Assembly: GCA_045537905.1 (NCBI GenBank)
Contig: JAZSQJ010000083.1
Coordinates: forward strand, 1 to 48,400
From: SIG636 sp045537905
GTDB lineage: Bacteria; Bacillota; Clostridia; Oscillospirales; CAG-382
Direction of reading: 5' to 3'
DNA: 48,400 nucleotides
The position numbers and the translations under genes are program-made. The notes below the pieces were generated by a model, which was given only the letters and a program-made list of their open reading frames with translations, ran no database searches and was not told where the DNA came from. Shown here piece by piece: positions 25,310 to 33,724 of the stretch (position 1 is its first letter; each line of letters begins with the position of its first letter).

Positions 25310-28141
25310 CTATGCTCCTACATAGTCGTAGTAGTAGCAAACCTTAAGCCAGGAGTACTCTACGCCCTCAAAGGTGTATTTGTCCATAAGCTTGCCAAGA
25401 AGCTCTGCAAGCTCTTTATCTACGGGAACACAGCCCTCTCTTTCGGGGTGGGCAGGGTCCTTAATCATTTTTGCAAGATAGGAATTTGCCTCCTCGGTCA
25501 AATCCTCACCCTTGCCGTGGTATCTGCCGGCATAAACGTCCTTAAGCTGATAAATCTCGGCGTAGGAGTCGTATGTGTCTCCCCAATATTCCTTTAGGTA
25601 TTTGTCCGTCTCCTCAACGTCAAAGTCGCGGTTTTTAAGGTAAGCAAGAACAAACTCGTCGTTCTCGGTAAGCTCAAAGTTAAAGCCGCCAAGCTCAATA
25701 AGGCCTTTAATTTCCTTAACGTTTCCGTCAGCGTCGGTGATGGTGGCGGAAGCTATAGGAGAGCTGAATATAGAGGTAATACCGCTAAAATCGGCATAGA
25801 TAAGGCTGCCGTAAAGCTGATTTCCGTTTTCATCCTTGCCAAGGTCCTCGTAATAATAACCGTCATCCTTCAGTATGGGAGTGATACCGCCGCTGATGGT
25901 ATAGTTCATTTCATTACCGGTTTGACCGTCGTCGTAGGTAAACACACCGGGAGATGCTGTGCGGAAGTACTGGTAAGAGGGGCCTATGTATTCAATATCA
26001 AAGTATATATAGCCGGTCTGGTATACGTCCCAGAAAGCGATGTCAATGTAGTAGGGTACTCCTGCTTCCATATAGTAAACTATAGAGCACTCGCCTTCCT
26101 CGCTGAACATCCTTTCGCAATGCTCGTAGGTATATATGATCTCACGCTTCTCGTTAAAGAGCCAAGCATCAATGCCGTCGCGGCTGTCGTTATGGGAGGT
26201 TATGCGATATGCGCCGGATTTTTGAGGTATAAACTCCTTAAGCAATCCTCTGGGAATAATTGCTCTGTCGTAGTAGAAATAGTTTTCCGGATTGGAAACG
26301 CCGAGATACGCAGGAGGAGCGGAGAAGGGAGCAAGACCTTGGATGGGGTCAACCAGCTGAGTTGCATTTTTCCCGTATACGTCAAAATATTTGCAAATCT
26401 TAAGCCATTCGTTTTCGTCTTCCTCAAAGCCCGCAATCTCTGCAACCTTTTTAAGAAGACTTGCAAGCTCCTCGTTAACCGTGCAAACGCCGTTAAGAGA
26501 GGAATTGGAGGCAAAGGAGCAGTATTCTACTATTTCGTCGTAATAATTGTGTCCACCTTCAGTGATGTCCCCGTTTTGTGCAAGGGTAAACACAGACTCT
26601 TCCTCGTTAAAAAGGGTAATCCCCATAAGGTCTGCCAAAAGGAGAGGACCGTCAGCGGTGCCTACGTGGTAGTAGCCGTCCTTTTCGCTCAAAACAACGT
26701 CTACGTAGCTGTATTCAAAGCCGTCCTTGGAGGTAGCTGCTTCTCTGGGAATATAGGAAGCAATATCAATGTCCTCCTTATTAACAACGCGCATATTCTT
26801 TACGTAAACGGTGTCCTCGCCTGCGTTATCACCGTCGTCCTTCAGATAACAAAGGGCAAGCTCGTAGGTGCCGTCCTCGTCGGCAACCCAGGGATAGCAG
26901 GACTCCCACTCTGTTTTCTCGCCGGAAATCTGATATATGTCCTCGTCGTTAACTATTACAACAAGCACGTCGCAAAGGCTTTCTGTGGAAACAAAGTAAT
27001 CAAAACCGATAGCCTGTCCTGCCTTAAGCTCTATATCAGCGTACATTATGCAGTAAGAGCTTTCGATGTCCTTGTTGGTGGAAGCAACGCATTTGTAGCC
27101 ATCCTTTTCGGTGATGATAAAGGGCCATATATACTCTGCGTTTTCATCCTCGGTTTCGGGTCTGTAGGTAACCTTTATGTCGCCGCTGTTTATAGCCTCG
27201 CTGATAGCATCGGAGGAGTCCATGGTTTTATCGGGCTTAACGTTAGTAACAAGGTCGCCAACGCTGCTTAAAAGCTTTTGCTGGTATTCGGGATTGGTAA
27301 AGTGGTCAAAAACGTTAATAAATGGTCTGCGGCTGGTGATAGCACCTGCCTCTATAAGACATATTGTGCCGTAACGGTCGATGAAAACAGAGGTAGGATA
27401 GCCTTGTATATCAAAGGCGGTAGACCAAGAGCCTGCACAGGATGCCAGAGGGAAGGAGAGAGACATATCGTTAGCAAAGCTCTTTACGGCGTCCTCGCCA
27501 TCAAGAGGGTCGAGGGCGATTATAGCCACGTCGTCGCTGTATTCCTTGTAAACCTCGTCCATTACGGGAAACTCGGTAAGACACCAGGAGCAGGTGGTGT
27601 ACCAGAAATTGAGCACCACAAGCTCTTTTTCCTTCAACACCTCGGAGAGGGTAAACTTTCCACCCTTGGTGTCGGTAACGGTAAAGTCGTACATAATATC
27701 GCCAAGCTTAAACTTAGCATCGGCAATACTCTCATCCTTGATAACGGAGGAGGAAATAATAAGATTGGCACCGTTTCCGCTTAAGGTGTAATAATCCTTA
27801 ACGTCATAGCCCTTGGGTACGCCGGAAAGGGTAAAGGCGTATTCCTTGCCCTTGGTGAGATTAAAGCTTACGTTGCCCTTGTCGTCTGTCTTACCAAACT
27901 GCTCAAGGTCCTTCAGCGTGCTGTCGGTATAAACGTAAACGTCAACCTCGGCAAGGGGCATACCGCCTGCGGTCTTAAGACTGATGGCAAAGGAGCCTGT
28001 CTCACCGGAAGAGGTATCTGCGCTTTCCGCACTTGTGTCTGCAGAGCTATCGTTGCCATCCTTGCCTCCGCAGGAAGCAAGCAGGGAAAGAGCCATCAAC
28101 AGGACAAGCGTCATACATAAAAGTTTTTTCAGCATATTCAT
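25310..28141 (-). CDS. Multidomain lipoprotein with TlpA-like thioredoxin domain
   Basis: This is a 943-residue lipoprotein and the first gene of the three-gene operon. The ATG at 28141 (MNMLKKLL) has GGAG 6 nt upstream. The lipobox is LLASCGG (Cys24). The order is a carboxypeptidase-regulatory-like domain (FAISLKTAGGMPLAEVDV..., about 50-115); a TlpA/redoxin domain (about 145-300) with TTCSWC near residue 185 and cis-Pro loop QGYPTSVFID; a jelly-roll-like segment (about 330-460, VKNMRVVNKEDI at its end); then two diverged copies of the module seen in the downstream lipoproteins, marked by DGYYHVGTADG and DGYYYEDLGKDENG and each ending in a CxxYxxxYG/CYYYDYVGA-like segment. It is probably an extracellular thiol-redox protein with binding modules; substrate and partner are unknown. 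Confidence 0.84.
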   Translation of the reverse strand: MNMLKKLLCMTLVLLMALSLLASCGGKDGNDSSADTSAESADTSSGETGSFAISLKTAGGMPLAEVDVYVYTDSTLKDLEQFGKTDDKGNVSFNLTKGKEYAFTLSGVPKGYDVKDYYTLSGNGANLIISSSVIKDESIADAKFKLGDIMYDFTVTDTKGGKFTLSEVLKEKELVVLNFWYTTCSWCLTEFPVMDEVYKEYSDDVAIIALDPLDGEDAVKSFANDMSLSFPLASCAGSWSTAFDIQGYPTSVFIDRYGTICLIEAGAITSRRPFINVFDHFTNPEYQQKLLSSVGDLVTNVKPDKTMDSSDAISEAINSGDIKVTYRPETEDENAEYIWPFIITEKDGYKCVASTNKDIESSYCIMYADIELKAGQAIGFDYFVSTESLCDVLVVIVNDEDIYQISGEKTEWESCYPWVADEDGTYELALCYLKDDGDNAGEDTVYVKNMRVVNKEDIDIASYIPREAATSKDGFEYSYVDVVLSEKDGYYHVGTADGPLLLADLMGITLFNEEESVFTLAQNGDITEGGHNYYDEIVEYCSFASNSSLNGVCTVNEELASLLKKVAEIAGFEEDENEWLKICKYFDVYGKNATQLVDPIQGLAPFSAPPAYLGVSNPENYFYYDRAIIPRGLLKEFIPQKSGAYRITSHNDSRDGIDAWLFNEKREIIYTYEHCERMFSEEGECSIVYYMEAGVPYYIDIAFWDVYQTGYIYFDIEYIGPSYQYFRTASPGVFTYDDGQTGNEMNYTISGGITPILKDDGYYYEDLGKDENGNQLYGSLIYADFSGITSIFSSPIASATITDADGNVKEIKGLIELGGFNFELTENDEFVLAYLKNRDFDVEETDKYLKEYWGDTYDSYAEIYQLKDVYAGRYHGKGEDLTEEANSYLAKMIKDPAHPEREGCVPVDKELAELLGKLMDKYTFEGVEYSWLKVCYYYDYVGA

Positions 28142-28168
28142 TTTGCACTCCATTTCCAGCAAAATTTG

Positions 28169-28195
28169 CTTATTGTCATACCTGTTCACAATAAG
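28169..28195. promoter_or_regulatory. Inverted repeat in the leader of the TlpA lipoprotein operon
   Basis: CTTATTGT (28169-28176) and ACAATAAG (28188-28195) form a perfect dyad, extendable by one base on each side, with an 11-nt centre. It lies just downstream of the predicted transcription start, so it could be a repressor operator or a leader hairpin. Confidence 0.45.
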
Positions 28196-28213
28196 CCCAT
28201 AATAATCTAAATT

Positions 28214-28242
28214 ATAATATCATATATTTTGTAAAATGTCAA
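28214..28242 (-). promoter_or_regulatory. Strong sigma-A promoter of the TlpA lipoprotein operon
   Basis: On the minus strand, TTGACA (28242-28237), exactly 17 nt, then TATTAT (28219-28214) preceded by TGA (extended -10). The leader to the ATG at 28141 would be about 65 nt. Confidence 0.72.
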
Positions 28243-28261
28243 CTTTTAAGCATAAAACTAT

Positions 28262-28299
28262 AAAAAATCCGCCACAGCATCCGAGCGTGCTGTGGCGGA
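28262..28299 (-). terminator. Terminator of the GDPD gene
   Basis: A perfect 12-bp stem (TCCGCCACAGCA at 28268-28279, TGCTGTGGCGGA at 28288-28299) with an 8-nt loop is followed on the minus strand by TTTTTT. It starts about 20 nt after the stop at 28318. Confidence 0.93.
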
Positions 28300-28317
28300 A
28301 CATTCGTTGTTAAAGAC

Positions 28318-31300
28318 TTATTGAGTTGCAAGCAATACTTTAAGGTTTAGATAATCCGTAGCGGTCAGCTCATTAGAGCAGTCCATATCGCCTGCCATAA
28401 AGTACGCCCCCTCAAGAATCAGCTTGTTTGAAAGGTGGGCTTTCACCGTAATAAAGTCTGTGGTGCTTACAAAGCCGTCGCCGTTTACGTCGCCCATAAG
28501 GACCGCAGTAACGCTTTGGGATTTATCTGCAACCAAGCGTATCACCGCACCTGTGGGAACAATATCTGTGTCGGCAATTGGGGTACCGTCAGCCTTAATA
28601 ATTTCAACCTCATAAACAAACTGTTTTTTCATAGCCTCTGCGGTCAGCTTTGTATCAAGACCGTTTATGTAGCCATTTCCCATGGTGAGCTTGCTGCTTT
28701 CGATAAGCTCAAGGGTATGGGCAGGCTCTACCTCAACAGTTTGTACGTCGGTAACGGTGTAATAGCTGATACCGGTGGGAGTAGTGCTCTTAAGACGGAA
28801 GAAGTAGCTTGCCTTACCGCCGTACCTGCTATCGGGAACGGTAAGGGTGCCGTTCTGATAGCTGATACCCAGCGTATCTTCAACCACAACAAGCTCTGCC
28901 AAGGCAGAAACGTCCTTAACGCTGCCTGTGTAGGTGGTGGATTTAACCTTGCCGTCCGTATAGCTAAGCTCAGAAACAAGGGTGCTTGACCACTGGCTGT
29001 AGTTGGTGGTAATACCTGCAACGCTGTTTACAAAGAACCGGTCAAAGGTGCTTTGATCGTTAATAGTCCAGGGCCATACGGTAACACCGCGGTAAGCCAG
29101 CTCTCTTAAAAGGTTTTCACCCAGACCTGTATAGCTGGGATTAAATACACTGCCATAGGTCTGTATGGAGTCAAGAACAGCAGCGGCAACGGTTATGGGG
29201 TCGCCCTCGTCCAAGGTAAAGCCGGAGTTAAGATATCCTACGGGCACACCCGGCAGTGACTCTCTTAGCTTTGTCAGCATAGAAGCCTGGAAGGAGATAA
29301 CAACAATCTGATCCATAATGTCATACTTGTTGATAAGACCGGCAAGAACAGGAGGCAGGGTGCTGTCGTTAGGCTTTATTTCTATTACAAGTCCCTGTTT
29401 CTTGTCCTTGATTTCCTTAAAGAAGTCCTCAAGAGAGGGAATAGGCTCGGTGGCAACGTTGGCATTGTAATCAATCTTATAGTTTTTAAGCTGGGTACTG
29501 GTAAAGCTTGTAACGCTGCCTGTGCCGTTGGTGGTACGGTCTATGGTGCTGTCGTGCATAACCATAAGCACGCCGTCAGCTACCTTGTAGATATCGTTTT
29601 CAACCATAGTAGCACCGTTTTTGTATGCGGTAACCGCACCTGCCAGGGAGTTTTCCTGGGCAAGGGAGGGAACGCCTCTGTGACCTATGACGTTGGAACG
29701 GCGGGTGAGAGTGTTGTCGGGATAAAAGTCTACAAGACACTTTTCGGTAACAGCTCTGTCAGGGGTCACAATACCATAGGCGCCTGTGTTGGCGGCGGCA
29801 ACCGTTGCAGTCTTGCCCTCGCCCACAACCAGCCAAGCTACAGAGTATCTGTCCTGTATAGTGGTAACAATAGCCTTCGTTGCGGCTTCTGCATCAAGCA
29901 TAAGCACTCTTGCACTGCCTGCAAGGGCATCGTTGCGTAGCTTTTCGGCGTCAATAGCGGTCACCGTGCTGTAGTCCACAACGCCTCTGACGTGCTTCCA
30001 CCCACTGTAGGCTCTGTCAACTACGGCAGGAGACGTGGAGACGGCATAAGCATCACGCATATCCTTAGCCTTAAGCCAGGCGGCAAGACCGTCTGCGTCG
30101 GTATTGTTGCCTATTCTGAAGGCGGGTATAACCTTACCGCCAAGCATACCGAGGGCGGTATCGGGGGAAAGCTCGCCGTCACTGAAGATAACGGAAGCCT
30201 TTCCGCCGCTTACACGGTAGGTCATAATTGCAACTGCGGGAGAATCTGTAAGTATACCCTCGATGTCGGCTACAGTCTTAAGCTCGCTGATCATCGCGGG
30301 GCCAACTGAAATGCCTGTTGCCACGTCTCTTACGTCAACAAATCCGCCGGGCAACAGATACAGGTCGTTCAAGGTAGCGTTGCCCTTAAAAACAACCTTT
30401 ACGTAGTCAACGGCAAGATTAAGTCCCCTTGCGTGGAATCCCAAGGCACCTCTCTGGTAAAGGGTATTAGGCTCGGTAAGCAGCAGGGTACCGTTAATGG
30501 AAAGGGTGCTGGTTTTTCCGCTTGCATCTACAACTACGGTGTTAAAGGCGTCGGCGGCAAGACCCGTATAGGCGGCCTTTTGGGTAACGGTCCAGGAATT
30601 GGAGGGCGTTTTGGTAGAAAGCTCTACGCCGTTTTCCGCCGTGGCTGTATAACGAATGCACGCCTGATTATAGGGAATATCCTCGTTTTGTACCCTGTAC
30701 ATCAACGCACCCCATTTGTTGCTGGTGGTGGGGTTGGTCATCTTAATGCCGGCGGTGTAGGTATAGTCGCCAAACACGTCAAGATACTCGGGCAGTAAAA
30801 CTCTGATATAGCTGTCTGCCGTTGCTGATGCGTTCATAATATAGGTGCCGGAGGCGGTGGAAACGCTGCCGTCGTTTTGTATAGCTCTTAAGTCGGATGC
30901 CGGGGTGGAAAAGTCGTTGTAGTAAAGTATATGCTCGGGGGCGTTAGCTTTCTTGGCGATAACGTAAACCGTCATTTCCTCGTTGCCGCACACTGCGGTA
31001 AGCCTATGTATGCCCTCTGTTGTAGCGGAATACTCGGTAATAATCTTGCCGTCCTTCTTCCAGGTGATAGCCTCGGGAGCGATGGCATCAATACCGTAGC
31101 TGAACTGAACGGGACATTCGCTGAGGAGTACAGTCTGACCCACGTTACAGCCTATAGCAGGACTTTGGTAGCCTACTGCGGCAGAAACGGCAGTGTCCTC
31201 CTTGTCTGTACGCTCACCAAGGGTGACTTTTATGGCGTCTACCGTAAGGGTAAGCCCTTTAGCCTGTATACCCATTCCGCCGCCGGTGTAAGGGGTCTTG

Positions 31301-32961
31301 TTGTAGGTCAAAACCAACTCATTGTTTATAAGATAGCGTGTTTCGTTGGCAAACGCCTCTACGGTTACAGTGTTATACTCGGCTCTTTTATTAGCATAGG
31401 CGCCTTTGGCGACGACGCTCCATATATTGGAGGAGGTTCTCTCTGCTATCTCCACGCCGTTGTCGAGGGCGGTATTGAAACGGGTACAAATCTGCATATA
31501 TGGGTAATCTCCGCCCTGTACACGGTACATAAGAGAGCTCCAGTTCTTCTCCGTGTTGTTAGCGGACTGCTTAACGTAAGCCTGTATCTTAACGTCGCCA
31601 AACACATCAAGCCAGGAGGGAAGCAGTACCCTGCCGTAGTTAGTATCAGAGGCAGAAGCGTTTATAACGTAGGTGCCTGCGGCGGCATCGTGTGCGATGG
31701 TGGTGCCGGAGGTCTGCTGTACAATGCGGAAGTCGCTTGGTGCGGTGGTAAAATCGTTACGGTAGAGAACAAACTCACCGTCGTTAAGGCTTCTGGTAAC
31801 GGCATAGACGGTCCTGGTAGCTTTGCCGTTGCTTACGGTAAGCGTTTCAACTCCCGTAGCGGTGGGAGTGTACTCGGTAATAGCAGTGCCGTTCCTTTGC
31901 CAGGTAAGAGTGGTTCCATCGTCGTAAAGGGTATCGGCGGCAAACTGTACGTCGCAGTCGGTAAGATCTACGGTTTCGCCGATATTTACACGGATTGCAG
32001 GCTTGGAGTAGCTGACCTTGGGAGTAACCCGGTCGGGCTTGTTACCGCCAAGGCTAATCTTTACGTAGTCAACGCTCAGCTTAACGCCTCTTGCCTGAAA
32101 GCCTATACCGCCCTTGGCGTAGGGAGCGTTAGAGCGTTCCATAATTTTGGCACCGTTAACGGAGAGGGAATTGTAAACGCCCTCTGTCTCAATGGTAACA
32201 GTGTTGTAGCTGTCCTTGGCAAACCTTGCGGTGGAGGTATGGCGGTAAACGTCCCAGGCGTTGCCTTCTGATCTGCGGGAAAGTTCAACGCCGTCGGCAA
32301 GGGCAGAGTTGTAACGGAAACAAGCCTGCAGATAGGGGTAAGTGGTGCTTGCTCTGTACATAACGGCGCCCCATTTACGCTCGTCAACAGCGTTGGTCAT
32401 CTGCACGCTTGCCTCGATCTTTACGTCACCAAAAGCATCAAGCCAGGCAGGAAGCAAAGCACGAACGTGGTGAGAGCCGTCGGTAGAAGCGTTTAGGATA
32501 TATTTGCCGCCGCTGACCGTAACGGTAGAGCCGACCGGCTGTTCAACTATACGGAAGTCGGAGGGAGCAGCAGAGAAATCATTGTAATACAGTACGTAGT
32601 CCTTATCGGTGGATTTTTTAGCAACCAGGTATACCGTCATAGTCTCACCGCCGTAGCTGGCAGTAAGAGGGAAAACGCCTGCTGCAGAGGGCGTATAAGA
32701 AGTGATGGTGTTGGTACCGTTTTTCCAGGTAATTCCGCCGTAAACGGTAGCGCTGTCAGCACCGAACTGCACACCGCAATCAGCCAGCTTTACGGTCTGC
32801 CCCGCATCACAGCAGATGGCAGGCATAGCAAAGCTTACCCTGCAAGCAAGGTCCTCCCCTACAGCAACACCCACAATAGGGGTAGGAAAACTGATACAAG
32901 GCAAAGCCATTGCCAGTATCAGAATAATAGCGAAAAATGCCTTGAAGGATCTGTGTTTCAT
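28318..32961 (-). CDS. Secreted glycerophosphodiester phosphodiesterase with three tandem Ig/LamG-like repeats and a dockerin
   Basis: This is a 1547-residue exported enzyme. The ATG at 32961 is preferred over a GTG at 32967. After the signal peptide come three repeats of about 270 residues (about 40-310, 314-590, 594-860), each an Ig-like part and a concanavalin/LamG-like part (FGDVKI... VDYVK). A barrel-like stretch without catalytic motifs follows (about 865-1085), then the GDPD domain (about 1090-1325) with NVIGHRG, VENDIYKVADG, MVMHDSTIDRTTNGTG, LVIEIKPND and VWPWTIND, so the metal and acid-base residues are present. A pre-dockerin domain and a type I dockerin (GDVNGDGFVS...; DMDCSNELTATD, about 1488-1547) end it. 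The likely role is hydrolysis of glycerophosphodiesters, for example deacylated lipids or teichoic acid. The dockerin implies attachment to a cohesin not seen here. Confidence 0.9.
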   Translation of the reverse strand: MKHRSFKAFFAIILILAMALPCISFPTPIVGVAVGEDLACRVSFAMPAICCDAGQTVKLADCGVQFGADSATVYGGITWKNGTNTITSYTPSAAGVFPLTASYGGETMTVYLVAKKSTDKDYVLYYNDFSAAPSDFRIVEQPVGSTVTVSGGKYILNASTDGSHHVRALLPAWLDAFGDVKIEASVQMTNAVDERKWGAVMYRASTTYPYLQACFRYNSALADGVELSRRSEGNAWDVYRHTSTARFAKDSYNTVTIETEGVYNSLSVNGAKIMERSNAPYAKGGIGFQARGVKLSVDYVKISLGGNKPDRVTPKVSYSKPAIRVNIGETVDLTDCDVQFAADTLYDDGTTLTWQRNGTAITEYTPTATGVETLTVSNGKATRTVYAVTRSLNDGEFVLYRNDFTTAPSDFRIVQQTSGTTIAHDAAAGTYVINASASDTNYGRVLLPSWLDVFGDVKIQAYVKQSANNTEKNWSSLMYRVQGGDYPYMQICTRFNTALDNGVEIAERTSSNIWSVVAKGAYANKRAEYNTVTVEAFANETRYLINNELVLTYNKTPYTGGGMGIQAKGLTLTVDAIKVTLGERTDKEDTAVSAAVGYQSPAIGCNVGQTVLLSECPVQFSYGIDAIAPEAITWKKDGKIITEYSATTEGIHRLTAVCGNEEMTVYVIAKKANAPEHILYYNDFSTPASDLRAIQNDGSVSTASGTYIMNASATADSYIRVLLPEYLDVFGDYTYTAGIKMTNPTTSNKWGALMYRVQNEDIPYNQACIRYTATAENGVELSTKTPSNSWTVTQKAAYTGLAADAFNTVVVDASGKTSTLSINGTLLLTEPNTLYQRGALGFHARGLNLAVDYVKVVFKGNATLNDLYLLPGGFVDVRDVATGISVGPAMISELKTVADIEGILTDSPAVAIMTYRVSGGKASVIFSDGELSPDTALGMLGGKVIPAFRIGNNTDADGLAAWLKAKDMRDAYAVSTSPAVVDRAYSGWKHVRGVVDYSTVTAIDAEKLRNDALAGSARVLMLDAEAATKAIVTTIQDRYSVAWLVVGEGKTATVAAANTGAYGIVTPDRAVTEKCLVDFYPDNTLTRRSNVIGHRGVPSLAQENSLAGAVTAYKNGATMVENDIYKVADGVLMVMHDSTIDRTTNGTGSVTSFTSTQLKNYKIDYNANVATEPIPSLEDFFKEIKDKKQGLVIEIKPNDSTLPPVLAGLINKYDIMDQIVVISFQASMLTKLRESLPGVPVGYLNSGFTLDEGDPITVAAAVLDSIQTYGSVFNPSYTGLGENLLRELAYRGVTVWPWTINDQSTFDRFFVNSVAGITTNYSQWSSTLVSELSYTDGKVKSTTYTGSVKDVSALAELVVVEDTLGISYQNGTLTVPDSRYGGKASYFFRLKSTTPTGISYYTVTDVQTVEVEPAHTLELIESSKLTMGNGYINGLDTKLTAEAMKKQFVYEVEIIKADGTPIADTDIVPTGAVIRLVADKSQSVTAVLMGDVNGDGFVSTTDFITVKAHLSNKLILEGAYFMAGDMDCSNELTATDYLNLKVLLATQ
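30380..32840 (-). repeat. Three tandem repeats of about 270 codons in the GDPD gene
   Basis: Approximate extent of three consecutive repeats. Each contains a cysteine-bearing Ig-like strand (LADCGVQF, LTDCDVQF, LSECPVQF), an YYNDFS/YRNDFT motif, LLPxxLDxFGD, a W-x-x-(V/L)MYR motif and (V/L)DY(V/I)K or its variant at the end. The copies have diverged clearly, so the duplication is old. Confidence 0.85.
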
Positions 32962-32971
32962 TTCCACAAGC

Positions 32972-32993
32972 AGAAACGGGTAACCCCGTTTCT
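32972..32993 (-). promoter_or_regulatory. Hairpin between Shine-Dalgarno and start codon of the GDPD gene
   Basis: AGAAACGGG (32972-32980) and CCCGTTTCT (32985-32993) form a 9-bp stem with a 4-nt loop. On the minus strand GGAGG (32998-32994) directly precedes it and the ATG at 32961 follows by 10 nt. Without folding, the GGAGG would be 32 nt from the ATG. Confidence 0.5.
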
Positions 32994-33020
32994 CCTCCTT
33001 TCCCTTTGTTCATTGGTATA

Positions 33021-33049
33021 ATTATACAACACTTGCTGTTAAAAATCAA
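33021..33049 (-). promoter_or_regulatory. Promoter of the GDPD gene
   Basis: On the minus strand, TTGATT (33049-33044), exactly 17 nt, then TATAAT (33026-33021). The leader would be about 55 nt and includes the Shine-Dalgarno and hairpin. Confidence 0.7.
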
Positions 33050-33094
33050 TGCTTTTATTAGGAATGTGCCAAAAAAACATATTGTAAACAAAGC

Positions 33095-33126
33095 AAAAAA
33101 GGATTCAAAACTTATGTTCTGAACCC
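33095..33126 (-). terminator. Terminator of the gtrA-like gene
   Basis: On the minus strand GGGTTCA (33126-33120) pairs with TGAATCC (33107-33101), with one G-U pair, followed by TTTTTT (33100-33095). It lies about 30 nt after the stop at 33157. Confidence 0.65.
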
Positions 33127-33156
33127 TTAGTATTAGCTTTGCATCAAAAAACGTCT

Positions 33157-33561
33157 TTACTTTTCTATGGTATCCTCCTGACCGCGGTATACCACAAATT
33201 TGCAGAACAAAAACTCAAGCACAAAATTCATAAGCATTGTGCAGAGAAGTATAATAAAATCATTCACTCCCGCTTTTTCGGCAAGGTTGCCCAGGTAGGT
33301 GGATAGGGGAGTAAATACCAGATAAAACCCAAAGACCTTAGCCATAGCTACGGGAACGTTTGCCGCGGATTTGAAGGTGTACTTGCGGTTTAGAGTAAAG
33401 TTCCAGAGGATAGACAAAATCAGCGAAATAAGATAAGGCACCCAATAGTCCTTGATAAAAATCTCAAGCAGGGCAAAGGAGCCTATCTGTATTACACCGG
33501 CAGAAATCGAAAAAAGTGTAAATTTTACAGCCTGCCATAGTTGCTTTTTGTTTTCGTTCAT
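33157..33561 (-). CDS. GtrA-family membrane protein
   Basis: This is a 134-residue protein with four hydrophobic helices (about residues 12-32, 38-58, 72-92, 100-122). The layout is that of GtrA/DPMS-like flippase-associated proteins: a short basic N-terminus, the motif WNFTLNRKYTFKS between helices 2 and 3, and a basic or polar end (FCKFVVYRGQ). Family members help move polyprenyl-linked sugars across the membrane for glycosylation of cell-wall polymers or proteins. GGAG lies about 9 nt before the ATG. It is a single gene with its own perfect consensus promoter and a terminator. No glycosyltransferase lies beside it, so the pathway is unknown. Confidence 0.88.
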   Translation of the reverse strand: MNENKKQLWQAVKFTLFSISAGVIQIGSFALLEIFIKDYWVPYLISLILSILWNFTLNRKYTFKSAANVPVAMAKVFGFYLVFTPLSTYLGNLAEKAGVNDFIILLCTMLMNFVLEFLFCKFVVYRGQEDTIEK

Positions 33562-33607
33562 AACGTTTTTCTCCGTTTTTTGTATTTAAGACGCTTAACT
33601 GCTTTTT

Positions 33608-33636
33608 ATTATACTTGTAGTCGATAAAATTGTCAA
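33608..33636 (-). promoter_or_regulatory. Perfect consensus sigma-A promoter (gtrA-like gene)
   Basis: On the minus strand, TTGACA (33636-33631), 17 nt, TATAAT (33613-33608): full consensus in both boxes and spacing. The leader would be about 40 nt. Confidence 0.85.
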
Positions 33637-33656
33637 GACAGCTTGCCGCCAATCCG

Positions 33657-33685
33657 TTGACAAATTGACGGTATGCTGATATAAT
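33657..33685 (+). promoter_or_regulatory. Perfect consensus sigma-A promoter (propeller/GH3 dockerin operon)
   Basis: TTGACA (33657-33662), 17 nt, TATAAT (33680-33685): full consensus. Its -35 is 20 bp from that of the divergent promoter. The leader to the ATG at 33725 would be about 33 nt. Confidence 0.85.
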
Positions 33686-33724
33686 CAATTATGGATTTTG
33701 ATATAATAAATGAGGTGTATCGGT

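Noticed and set aside
16077..28141. Possible cytochrome c maturation cluster, because of the TlpA domains
   Set aside because: No CXXCH heme-binding motif was seen in the lipoproteins and there is no ccm/res gene nearby.
30931..32271. Plus-strand frame of about 446 codons opposite the GDPD gene
   Set aside because: Antisense to the triple-repeat region of a confirmed gene; no start signals and no recognisable domain.
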